From Promethearchaeota archaeon (GTDB lineage Archaea; Asgardarchaeota; Lokiarchaeia; Sigynarchaeales; SOKP01): a stretch of 10,390 bases of DNA. The notes beneath the pieces are model-generated. The model was not told the origin of the DNA. It saw nothing but the letters and a program-made list of their open reading frames with translations, and did not search any database. Positions 1-7,146 of this stretch are shown piece after piece. Each line of letters opens with the position of its first letter. Position 1 is the first letter of the stretch. The position numbers and the translations under genes were made by a program. The stretch spans positions 1 through 10,390 of the forward strand of contig JAEOUI010000193.1 in the NCBI GenBank assembly GCA_016839425.1. The letters are read 5' to 3'.

Positions 1-163
1 TTAGATATAACCATTGCCTATACCATTTTACGACAACGGCACCCTCTTGAGATAATATGACTGTAATTTTAATCTCGTTATTTTCTTGGAGATTTTTCAT
101 TAGATCAATTGATTCTTTAATTAAATATCCCGAACCAGTAATGCCCCATAATAATTTGAACAT
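1..163 (-). CDS. Flavoprotein, AfpA/DmrX-like (partial, N-terminal 54 residues)
   Basis: The frame reads from an ATG at 163-161 on the minus strand and runs off the window start with no stop, so only 54 N-terminal residues are visible. They begin MFKLLWGITGSGYLIKES and continue into a beta-strand ITVILSQEGAVVV and then KWYRQW. A short strand followed by GITGSG and a helix is the FMN-phosphate-binding start of the flavoprotein (HFCD) fold. The WGITGSG form with the following strand and V-x-x-x-Y stretch resembles archaeal AfpA/DmrX-type proteins. From family knowledge these bind FMN and pass electrons from ferredoxin-like donors; the actual partner here is unknown. The gene is divergent from iscS across 189 bp. 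Alternatives are other members of the same fold, such as a phosphopantothenoylcysteine decarboxylase-like protein. The family call is fairly safe; the subfamily is less so. Confidence 0.72.
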   Translation of the reverse strand, partial: MFKLLWGITGSGYLIKESIDLMKNLQENNEIKITVILSQEGAVVVKWYRQWLYL

Positions 164-352
164 TATAAAATATCAACTATCATTTATTTCGTAATGAAAA
201 TTCAATCTTCTTTATAAAACTTAACAATAAAGATAGTAAAGAAGATTTTCATGTCATTTTTTTTACTTATCATTAGAATAAACTATTTTAATCTCTTGGA
301 CAATTAATAATTTACATAATCTAAATTAAATCTTAATTTCGAATTGATTGTG
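164..352. promoter_or_regulatory. Divergent promoter region between flavoprotein and iscS
   Basis: This 189-bp AT-rich stretch separates two divergently transcribed genes and so must hold both promoters. On the plus strand a TATA-like taaattaaat at about 322-331 lies about 26 bases before the iscS ATG. That would give a leaderless or nearly leaderless iscS transcript, a common arrangement in archaea. No convincing Shine-Dalgarno sequence precedes ATG 353. No clear operator or RNA structure was seen. The exact elements are inferred. Confidence 0.35.
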
Positions 353-1582
353 ATGAACAAATTTATATATCTTGATAATGCAGCAACAACTCCAATGGAT
401 CCAAGAGTAATAGACGAAATTAACAGGCATTTCAAAGAATCATTTGGAAATGCTTCAAGTATCCATACAATAGGTCAAAATGCTCATAAAGTTCTCGAAA
501 CTTCTCGAGGAAAGGTGGCATCTCTCATCAATGCCAATATTGAAGATATCATTTTTACGTCCTCTGGAACAGAGTCAGACAATATTGCAATTAAGGGAAT
601 AGCTTTAAAAAATCGAAAAAAGGGTAATCATATCATTACTAGCTCCATCGAGCATCATGCCATTGAGATACCTTGCAAAGAATTAGAAAAAATAGGATTT
701 GATGTCACTTATCTCCCTGTTGATAAATATGGTTTAATCGACACTATTAAATTACAAGAAGCAATATCTGAAAAGACAATTTTAATTTCGATAATGTTTG
801 CTAATAACGAAATAGGCACCATTGAACCGATAAAAGAAATTGGGAAGATTGCTAGAGAGCACGATATTATTTTTCATACTGACGCAGTCCAAGCTTTTGG
901 AAAGGTACCGATCGATGTAAACGAAATGAACATTGACCTGCTTTCTGCAAGTTCTCATAAATTATACGGTCCTAAGGGTGTTGGGATGCTTTATATTCGC
1001 AATAAGGGAATGCGAAAAGGATGGGGTAAGTACATCGAACCATTATTTCATGGAGGTGGACATGAAAGAAAAATGAGACCTAGTACTGAAAATGTACCTG
1101 GAATAGCTGGCTTTGCTAAAGCCGTTGAGATAGCTAAAGATGAAATGAATGAAGAAATTCAAAGAGAAACAATATTAAGGAATAAAATAATCAAGCAAGT
1201 AATTGAAAATATAGAAGATTCATATTTAAACGGTCATCCAACTCAAAGGCTTTCTAATAATGTGAATCTTGGGTTCAAATATATAGAAGGAGAATCTATT
1301 TTGTTAAGTCTTGATATTGAGGGCATTGAAGCTTCCACGGGATCAGCATGCTCGTCAACATCTTTAGAAGCATCTCATGTTTTACTCGCAATTGGTCTAC
1401 GACCTGAAGACGCTCATGGTTCTTTACGAATTACGCTTGGGAGATTTACCACGAATGATGATGTTGATTATTTTTTGGAAAAATTGCCTCCTATCATAGA
1501 AAGACTTAGAAAAATGTCCCCTCTCAAAAAAGGAGTTAAATACATGTTTGAAAATTCCTGCAATTCCGAAAATCATGATTAA
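353..1582 (+). CDS. iscS: Cysteine desulfurase IscS/NifS
   Basis: This is a PLP-dependent enzyme that takes sulfur from L-cysteine, leaving alanine, and passes it as persulfide to an acceptor such as IscU. It is cytoplasmic. The 409 residues match the usual IscS length. Landmarks in order: YLDNAATTP at 6-14; the PLP-phosphate loop SSGTESDN at 70-77; the PLP-stacking His101 in EHHA; Asp177 and Gln180 in HTDAVQ; the Schiff-base Lys203 in SHKLYGPKG; GGGHERKMRPSTENV at 234-248; and the catalytic Cys333 in STGSACSSTS. Cys333 sits in the long mobile loop typical of IscS/NifS rather than the SufS type, followed by HGSLRITLGRFT. I chose ATG 353, giving MNKFIYLDNAATT as in homologues. In-frame TTG 344 and GTG 350 would only add MIV. 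The last 17 or so residues extend past the usual end and include Cys403. The scaffold partner is at 8261. Identification is very secure. Confidence 0.97.
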   Translation: MNKFIYLDNAATTPMDPRVIDEINRHFKESFGNASSIHTIGQNAHKVLETSRGKVASLINANIEDIIFTSSGTESDNIAIKGIALKNRKKGNHIITSSIEHHAIEIPCKELEKIGFDVTYLPVDKYGLIDTIKLQEAISEKTILISIMFANNEIGTIEPIKEIGKIAREHDIIFHTDAVQAFGKVPIDVNEMNIDLLSASSHKLYGPKGVGMLYIRNKGMRKGWGKYIEPLFHGGGHERKMRPSTENVPGIAGFAKAVEIAKDEMNEEIQRETILRNKIIKQVIENIEDSYLNGHPTQRLSNNVNLGFKYIEGESILLSLDIEGIEASTGSACSSTSLEASHVLLAIGLRPEDAHGSLRITLGRFTTNDDVDYFLEKLPPIIERLRKMSPLKKGVKYMFENSCNSENHD

Positions 1583-1712
1583 TAATATTTTTATAAATAA
1601 TCTTATAAATTCCAAATGGTTATTGAAAAAATGATATTAAATGAACTTTAAATAACGCCATATCAGTAGAAAATGCAAAAATATCAAAAATTTAAACAAT
1701 ATTATAATTTTT

Positions 1713-1725
1713 ATCTCTCAGAGAT
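1713..1725. repeat. Short perfect inverted repeat in intergenic region
   Basis: The sequence atctct-c-agagat is a perfect 6-bp inverted repeat around a single central base. It lies in the 228-bp gap between iscS and the nuclease gene, about 85 bases before the nuclease start. It is too small for a stable hairpin, so a protein-binding site is the only sensible role. The rest of the gap is AT-rich with no supported gene. A TATA-like tatatttaaata abuts the ATG at 1811 but is too close to serve as that gene's promoter. Confidence 0.25.
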
Positions 1726-1810
1726 TGAATTATGAGAAAAATTAAAATTAACGACAATAAATCATTAAAAACAAAATAATTTTTTGGAAAGCAATTAATA
1801 TATTTAAATA

Positions 1811-4447
1811 ATGAGTACTGAGGAACTAAGGATCGCTGATAAGGTAATTTCATTAGAAAAGAAAGAAAATTTACCTTCCAAGTTTAAAATTAAATCTTAT
1901 AAGATGAAACTAAAATCAATGGAAGAAAGAAAGATACTTCAAAAGAATATAGACGAAGTAATTCAGCATTTCTTTATTGAAAATACAAGCATCCCTCAAA
2001 TAACTAAAGAATCCATCTTTAAGATTATTTACTTTCCTAAAGAGCGAGTAATAATGCTTGTCACGGATCAAGGTAAAGAAATCATTTGGAAGCGCCAAGA
2101 ACTCGTAAATTCTTATGGATGGTTTTTTTTCGTTATACAGTCTGAAGAAGAATTATTAGCACCAGACAATAAGCAAAGGAAATCTAAGGAACAAAAGCCT
2201 CAGAAACAAGAAAAAACTATTAGCGTTATGGAATACCCTTTTGAAGAGAAAAAAATTCCTCTCAAACAAAAAATAAACATGCGTTCGCTATATAGCACTA
2301 AAGAGTATTTTCAATATTTAAGTTTAATGAGAAAGAAAAATGTTGCCCAAATGTCCATTCATGATGTCTTGGATGACTTTTTTAAAAAAAATCAAGCCAT
2401 ACCGTTAAAAGAGAAAAAAGCAATTGGAAAAATCATATACTATGCCGAAGAAAGAGTCATTGTAATAAAATCGCTTATAGGGGATAAAATGTATGAAGAA
2501 TTAAAAAATTTGGTTAATAAATATGGTTGGTATTTTTACATTACAGGCGTACCCGTAGGGCAGAGCGATATCTCGATTGCTATTGATAACATTGAAAAAA
2601 GATACGATATTTCGTTTATTGAATCGAAATTCCTTTTGTCACCTTCCAATCCAAACCAGCAAATTGATGTATCCTTATTTCCCATATCTTTAAAACCAAA
2701 TCATAATTGTCACATATTGAGATTAGGGAATTTTAATATCTTACTTGATTGTGGTATTTTCGAGGAAGACTTCAAAAATATTGATGAATTTTTTTCTATT
2801 ATTTCAAAACAAGAAGCGATTATATCTCCTGATGAAATTCAAGAAGAATCAAAAAATTTAGAAGAAATTGATAAATCTCTCCATTTTGAAAAGCTTGATG
2901 GATCAGATGAAGAATTAAATCAAGATGATATAGTAAAGGAAAAAGAATACTTTCCATTAAAAGAATTTCTTACAAAACCCACAATTGACGCAATATTCAT
3001 TAGTCATAGCCATTTCGACCACCTCAATGGATTAAAAAGATTAATTGAGATTTTTCCTGATGTACCAATTTTATGTTCCCGTATTACGCTCGATCTCTAT
3101 TTGCTAAGAGATTCAGATTTTCTCAAGCAAGACACTCACGATACAATCGAAAACGAATTATATCGAAAAATAATTAGAAATGTAATTTATGTAGAAAATG
3201 GAACAAAAATTAAATTTCAAAATAATAAATGTTATTTATCTTTTTATCACGCAGGGCACATGCCAGGCGCACTTATGATCATGGCGAAGATAAAGAATTT
3301 CCGATTTTTATATACAGGAGATTATACTTATTGGGATTACACGCCATTTGCTGGTACAAGAAAATTTTTAGAACAAATTTCTCGACCAATCGATTATTTA
3401 TTAATAGATTCTACAAGCGCTTACGAAAAATTTGATAACATGAACGACCAGATAAATTCTTTGATGTTATTTTTGGAGCAGAAAGCAGAATATGGAGATA
3501 ATTGCTTGATTGGGGCCGATCCTTCGAGTTTAGCAATCACTTTCATGCTGACTATATGGCGCTATTTTAGAAAAAAACAGTTAAGAAGAAATTATCAAAA
3601 AAGACCCAACATCTATGTTGATATGATGGTGCGAAAAAACATTCAAGTAATTAACCATAGATACGAATATATCTATGGACCAATTTCAAAACTCATTCGC
3701 GACAAAGCTAATCCGTTCAATTCCATTAAATTCAGATGGTTCGATTATTCTGATATGGAATTTCTTAAGAAAAAAAATAATATCATAATATCTCACCCTC
3801 CCGATTTGTCTTATGGCATTATTAGAAATGCAGTTAATATCGTTGCTCGAAACCCACATAACATGATTTACTTAGCAGGAGCCATTCATGAAGAACCAGG
3901 TGTTTCCTTAGTATATCCTTCTGAAAATGAAGAAAAGCAGGAAACAGAAATTACTAGAGAAAATACTGATACGGAATCAAAAATTGAAGACCAAGGAGAT
4001 AAATTAGTATCAGAAGAATCTGATACTATTTCTGAAATCAAAACGGATATCCCAAAGCAAGATAATGATATTATAGAGAATGAAGAAGATTTTGAAAACG
4101 AAGATACTTCAGAAGGAGTAGAAGATGGATCAACAGAGATTAATAAGCAATTTGAACCCTATGTAATTCGGAAACCTGATTCCAAAAACCCTCTCATATA
4201 TTTTAATGAAGAATGGAAAGTGCCATTCCGAGCAATGTTATTGAATCATTTTGCGCCGAATTTAAGAATAAAACTTCATGGAGATAAAATACAATTATTT
4301 GAAACCATTAAGATTTTAGAACCAAAACAAGTATGTTTTTTCCACCAAAATCCTCGAAAGCTAGTAGATTTGGCCCAAGAAGTCAAAGAATTAGGCGTTC
4401 AGTCTGTATCAATATCGCAAGAAAGACACTTTATCAAGCTTAATTGA
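1811..4447 (+). CDS. Metallo-beta-lactamase/beta-CASP RNA nuclease with duplicated KH-like N-terminal domain
   Basis: This is a CPSF-like zinc-dependent nuclease of 878 residues, longer than the roughly 640 typical of archaeal CPSF1 (FttA). Two related 63-residue modules lie at 47-109 and 183-245. The catalytic core follows: Asp313 (LLDCG), HSHFDH with His399, His401, Asp403 and His404, His483 (HAGH), Asp504 (LYTGDY), beta-CASP motif A as Asp533 (LLIDST), motif B as His823 (HGD), and motif C as His845 (CFFHQ). The 22-residue spacing from His823 to His845 equals that of human CPSF73. A histidine in motif C is the mark of RNA-acting rather than DNA-acting beta-CASP enzymes. All zinc ligands are present, so an active nuclease is expected; endo- or exo-action cannot be told. 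Two acidic low-complexity insertions sit at about 318-385 and 704-777. The modules lack a GxxG loop, so this looks like a divergent paralogue rather than FttA itself. The SD is weak or absent. The gene converges with the next one across 7 bp. Confidence 0.87.
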   Translation: MSTEELRIADKVISLEKKENLPSKFKIKSYKMKLKSMEERKILQKNIDEVIQHFFIENTSIPQITKESIFKIIYFPKERVIMLVTDQGKEIIWKRQELVNSYGWFFFVIQSEEELLAPDNKQRKSKEQKPQKQEKTISVMEYPFEEKKIPLKQKINMRSLYSTKEYFQYLSLMRKKNVAQMSIHDVLDDFFKKNQAIPLKEKKAIGKIIYYAEERVIVIKSLIGDKMYEELKNLVNKYGWYFYITGVPVGQSDISIAIDNIEKRYDISFIESKFLLSPSNPNQQIDVSLFPISLKPNHNCHILRLGNFNILLDCGIFEEDFKNIDEFFSIISKQEAIISPDEIQEESKNLEEIDKSLHFEKLDGSDEELNQDDIVKEKEYFPLKEFLTKPTIDAIFISHSHFDHLNGLKRLIEIFPDVPILCSRITLDLYLLRDSDFLKQDTHDTIENELYRKIIRNVIYVENGTKIKFQNNKCYLSFYHAGHMPGALMIMAKIKNFRFLYTGDYTYWDYTPFAGTRKFLEQISRPIDYLLIDSTSAYEKFDNMNDQINSLMLFLEQKAEYGDNCLIGADPSSLAITFMLTIWRYFRKKQLRRNYQKRPNIYVDMMVRKNIQVINHRYEYIYGPISKLIRDKANPFNSIKFRWFDYSDMEFLKKKNNIIISHPPDLSYGIIRNAVNIVARNPHNMIYLAGAIHEEPGVSLVYPSENEEKQETEITRENTDTESKIEDQGDKLVSEESDTISEIKTDIPKQDNDIIENEEDFENEDTSEGVEDGSTEINKQFEPYVIRKPDSKNPLIYFNEEWKVPFRAMLLNHFAPNLRIKLHGDKIQLFETIKILEPKQVCFFHQNPRKLVDLAQEVKELGVQSVSISQERHFIKLN
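1949..2545 (+). repeat. Internal protein-domain duplication (1949-2137 and 2357-2545)
   Basis: Residues 47-109 and 183-245 of the nuclease align over 63 positions without a gap, with 25 identities by my count (about 40%). Both run from a helix ending in FF, through a strand KIIY and ERVI, to a second helix ending LVN-x-YGW. The layout, with a strand and a terminal GW followed by a beta-strand, resembles the KH domain preceding the catalytic core of archaeal CPSF1. The GxxG nucleic-acid loop is missing in both copies. A lysine- and glutamine-rich linker (about 119-137) separates them. The duplication is seen directly; the KH relationship is inference. Confidence 0.7.
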
Positions 4448-4454
4448 TCAACCA

Positions 4455-6710
4455 TTAATCTAAGTTGTTATTACATACCCAACATTTCTCTCCCTTTTCT
4501 CTTAGCGTTTTTATACAAAATTTGCAATAAAAAGCACTACAGTGGGGGCAAACATAAACATTTTCTCCTCTGATAGGTCCTTTATGTACCAAGCAAATAA
4601 TTTCTTGCTTTTTAATTATCATTTCAGATTCAGTTTGAGCCATTTCTTTCCTTTCCTTATTAATGTCTTTTTTTAGAAAGTTATTTTGAAGGGGTTTAAT
4701 AATCTTATTTGACTTTGCATTGGTATATTTATTTCCTTTGAAATCAAATCTTTGTTCATTATATGTCCGATTAATTGCTAATTTTGAAATATTTTTCTTT
4801 CTATATAGAAAGATGCTAATCCCTGCAATAGAAGGAATAATGATAATTAAGAGAGTGATTAAGATAATTTCAAAAGCAAATTCTGGATTAGATGTTAAAT
4901 TTGAAGATTTCTTTACAAAAATTGTCATATTAGCAGTTGATCTATCTCCATCTCTATCGGTTACTATCAATGATACTATATAAGTACCGTTTGATTTGTA
5001 GGAATGCAAAGTTGAGTTTAAACTAGAATGAGGTGTTTCATCTCCAAAGTCCCAATCAAAAGTAAGTGGATCGTTTCCACCACTTCCCGTATAAATGAAT
5101 TGTATGCACTCCCCTTCGTAAATTATCGTAGCATTTACATTGATACTAGCTAGGGGAGTTGAATCTGGAAGTACTTCAATATATTCTGTTCTTGATATAG
5201 AATTATTATCTCCTTGTATATCTACAACTGAGAGCGAAATATCGTAAATTCCTGCTGTTTCATAAATGTGTTCTGGATTTTGAAGTTTTGATCCAGAGCT
5301 TCCGTCTCCAAAATCCCATTTGTAATAAAAGGGTAGATTTCCTCCAATTCCATTATATGTAAATTGAATTGTTTGACCTGCTACAACTTCTATTTCACTT
5401 GCCATAAAATTCGGAACGGGCGTTGAATCGTTTAACGGAAAATTGTCACTACTCCCTGCTGTTCCCGAAATATTATAAGGCCACTTTCCAATTCCATTTA
5501 TATAATAAATATCCGGATAATCGTCCCAATAATTACCTTTTTCATTATAATACCACATATTATCTGTTCCATTATCAATGGCGTTTATTCCATTATTAAT
5601 GAAAGAATTTTCCCATATCTCATTTTGATTACCTGTTTTAAGAGATATTCCATATTTGGTGTTATTAATAAAAGCATTTCCCGATATTGTGTTGGATGAA
5701 CTAGTATAAATATAAATCCCCGAATCAGTATTGTTTTGTGCAATATTTTCTAAAATTTCATTATTAACACAATTCCATATATATATTCCAAATTCTTGAT
5801 TATTAGAATTTATATTACTTGCATTATTGTTCATTATCGAATTACTTTCGCATCCTGTTCGTAAATATATTCCATATTTTCCGTTATCGTAAATGTTATT
5901 CTCCGAGATTATATTATATATGCAATTCGACCATAAATAAATCCCATAATCTGAATTATTAACTAATTTGTTTTTTGAAATATAATTATTATTGCAATAA
6001 GTAATTAAACATATTCCTGATTCAGTGTTATGAGACGCATTATTATTTGTAATGATATTATCATTACAATAAGGATTTAATAATAATCCATTAATTGAAT
6101 TGTTATTTAAGGTATTCTCAGATATCAGATTATAATTACTATTAGATAAAAAAATTCCATGCCAATTATTATTGTTTGCTAAATTTTGATTTATAATAGT
6201 ATTGTTAGAATTTTCTAATAAAATACCTGAATAATTATTAGAACAATTATTTTCAAGGATTTGACCATTTGATGTATTAATTAAATTAATCCCTGCTTCA
6301 ATTCCCAAGCTTGAATTATAAAGAGTACAATTTCGAATGATGAAATATGCTTGCGAATTAGATATCTTTAGGCACGATCCGCTATTTTTAGCGTCAATGG
6401 TAATGTTTTCTATAACATAAGGATCCTCAATTGTTCCACTACCATCACACCACTCTTGAGTTTCGACCCATTCCCAATTGTTAATACTTAAATCATCAAT
6501 TTCAATAGATTCATTGAAAAACCATGACCTTGAGCTTCTTGTATTAAAAGAAATGGTTTGTTTCTCGTTTGATTTGATATTACTATCAATTAGCGAAGTA
6601 AATAGGAAAGTAATAATGGTAAGACTTAAAAACAATACTTTAATTGAAGGTTTTCCAATATATAATTTAAATTTTCTAAAGCCTTGAGAAATGGATTGAA
6701 ATTTTTTCAT
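4455..6710 (-). CDS. Membrane-anchored surface protein: NosD-type beta-helix, two PKD domains, TM helix, RING-like zinc tail
   Basis: This 751-residue protein has no enzyme motif that I recognise. Residues 1-22 are basic and 23-42 hydrophobic, giving a signal peptide or anchor. Residues about 88-380 carry a right-handed parallel beta-helix of roughly 24-residue coils (GI-x-L, then N-x-I, then NN), as in NosD/CASH surface proteins. The usual capping block GNYWDDY and PYNI lies at 392-426. Two PKD domains follow, marked by WDFGD at 465-469 and 553-557. A TM helix at about 613-637 is followed by a lysine-rich stretch, which places the C-terminus inside the cell. There, four zinc-ligand pairs occur: Cys706/His709, Cys721/Cys724, Cys729/Cys732 and Cys743/Cys746. 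This spacing is RING-like. Many N-x-S/T sites suit a glycosylated exterior. An SD-like aagaaggg lies 10-12 bases before the ATG. The likely role is adhesion or surface sensing with an intracellular zinc module; the function is unproven. Confidence 0.85.
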   Translation of the reverse strand: MKKFQSISQGFRKFKLYIGKPSIKVLFLSLTIITFLFTSLIDSNIKSNEKQTISFNTRSSRSWFFNESIEIDDLSINNWEWVETQEWCDGSGTIEDPYVIENITIDAKNSGSCLKISNSQAYFIIRNCTLYNSSLGIEAGINLINTSNGQILENNCSNNYSGILLENSNNTIINQNLANNNNWHGIFLSNSNYNLISENTLNNNSINGLLLNPYCNDNIITNNNASHNTESGICLITYCNNNYISKNKLVNNSDYGIYLWSNCIYNIISENNIYDNGKYGIYLRTGCESNSIMNNNASNINSNNQEFGIYIWNCVNNEILENIAQNNTDSGIYIYTSSSNTISGNAFINNTKYGISLKTGNQNEIWENSFINNGINAIDNGTDNMWYYNEKGNYWDDYPDIYYINGIGKWPYNISGTAGSSDNFPLNDSTPVPNFMASEIEVVAGQTIQFTYNGIGGNLPFYYKWDFGDGSSGSKLQNPEHIYETAGIYDISLSVVDIQGDNNSISRTEYIEVLPDSTPLASINVNATIIYEGECIQFIYTGSGGNDPLTFDWDFGDETPHSSLNSTLHSYKSNGTYIVSLIVTDRDGDRSTANMTIFVKKSSNLTSNPEFAFEIILITLLIIIIPSIAGISIFLYRKKNISKLAINRTYNEQRFDFKGNKYTNAKSNKIIKPLQNNFLKKDINKERKEMAQTESEMIIKKQEIICLVHKGPIRGENVYVCPHCSAFYCKFCIKTLREKGEKCWVCNNNLD

Positions 6711-6720
6711 TTTTTAATTT

Positions 6721-6763
6721 TTCCCTTCTTTATTAATTTTAAATATGAGAAAGAATATAAAAA
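6721..6763 (-). promoter_or_regulatory. Candidate TATA element and Shine-Dalgarno for the surface-protein gene
   Basis: Read on the minus strand, a TATA-like tttttatatt spans about 6763-6754. A purine stretch aagaagggaa at 6730-6721 ends 10 bases before the ATG at 6710. The pair supports this start codon. Whether the TATA-like element is the real promoter is uncertain in such AT-rich DNA. Confidence 0.35.
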
Positions 6764-6823
6764 TGCATCTGGGAATTTTTTTTCAATATAAAATTATAAT
6801 TATTGCTAAATCTTGTTTTTCCT

Positions 6824-6840
6824 TATATTTAAATTATAAA
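6824..6840 (+). promoter_or_regulatory. Candidate TATA box for the 83-residue protein/FIST operon
   Basis: The run tatatttaaattataaa around 6824-6840 is a good archaeal TATA-like element about 55-70 bases upstream of the first ATG of the operon. It predicts a start of transcription near 6857 and a leader of about 40 bases. It lies in the 184-bp divergent gap shared with the surface-protein gene. AT-rich background makes chance matches common, so confidence is low. Confidence 0.3.
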
Positions 6841-6894
6841 TCTTAGATTAAGATATTATTCCAATTTTTGATAACACATTAAAAGTGAAAACAA

Positions 6895-7146
6895 ATGGAA
6901 ATAATGGCAATTTCGGATTTAAAATGGAAAAGAATTTTAATAGAAGATAATCCATACAATTTCAAATCTTTAGCTTTAAGAATCTTGCTTTCGCGTTTGA
7001 GAATTAATATTCGGCTAAGCGAAGAATCAAAAAAAAAAGAAGTAATCGAAGATTGCATTATAGAATTGAAAAAATTCTTTAATAAATTAATCAAGCTTCC
7101 AAGCATTCAAGAAGATCTAAAAATAATTAAGGAGGGATTAAATTGA
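6895..7146 (+). CDS. Small charged helical protein, unrecognised (83 aa)
   Basis: I do not recognise a family. The 83 residues start MEIMAISDLKWKRILIEDN and appear almost wholly helical and rich in Lys, Glu, Ile and Leu. There is no signal peptide, TM helix or zinc motif, and a single cysteine (in EDCIIELKK). ATG 6904 is a possible alternative start three codons on. Neither start has a clear Shine-Dalgarno sequence. The best evidence that it is real is context: its tga stop overlaps the TTG start of the next gene in a 4-base TTGA, and the strong ribosome site of that gene lies inside its last codons. This implies translational coupling. A regulatory or binding partner of the FIST-like protein is a reasonable guess, not a demonstrated role. 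Confidence 0.68.
   Translation: MEIMAISDLKWKRILIEDNPYNFKSLALRILLSRLRINIRLSEESKKKEVIEDCIIELKKFFNKLIKLPSIQEDLKIIKEGLN
7129..7135 (+). promoter_or_regulatory. Strong Shine-Dalgarno site fixing a TTG start
   Basis: The sequence aaggagg lies 7 bases before the TTG at 7143. The next in-frame ATG (7155) would leave 19 bases, which is too far. The spacing therefore favours the rare TTG start. This is by far the strongest ribosome site in the window and is embedded in the end of the upstream gene. Confidence 0.8.

Noticed and set aside
344..352. Upstream in-frame TTG (344) and GTG (350) as iscS starts
   Set aside because: They add only three residues. ATG 353 gives the standard family N-terminus, and a TATA-like element 26 bases upstream fits a leaderless start at this ATG.
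1674..1736. A 20-residue open frame (MQKYQKFKQYYNFYLSEIEL) before the nuclease gene
   Set aside because: It is very short, lacks a ribosome site and has the composition of random AT-rich DNA; it gives no evidence of being translated.
1811..4447. Assigning the beta-CASP protein directly as the archaeal terminator nuclease FttA/aCPSF1
   Set aside because: The length, the duplicated N-terminal modules without GxxG and the acidic insertions differ from FttA. The general beta-CASP RNA nuclease call is safer.
5560..6430. Short periodic DNA similarity in the beta-helix coding part, suggesting a repeat array
   Set aside because: The period of about 72 bases reflects 24-residue protein coils rich in Asn and Ile codons. 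The DNA units are not near-identical, and no spacers or direct repeats of CRISPR type exist.
4455..6710. Calling the beta-helix protein NosD, the copper-maturation factor of nitrous oxide reductase
   Set aside because: The beta-helix is a generic fold in archaeal surface proteins. PKD domains, TM anchor and zinc tail, and the absence of other nos genes, argue against a nitrous oxide role.
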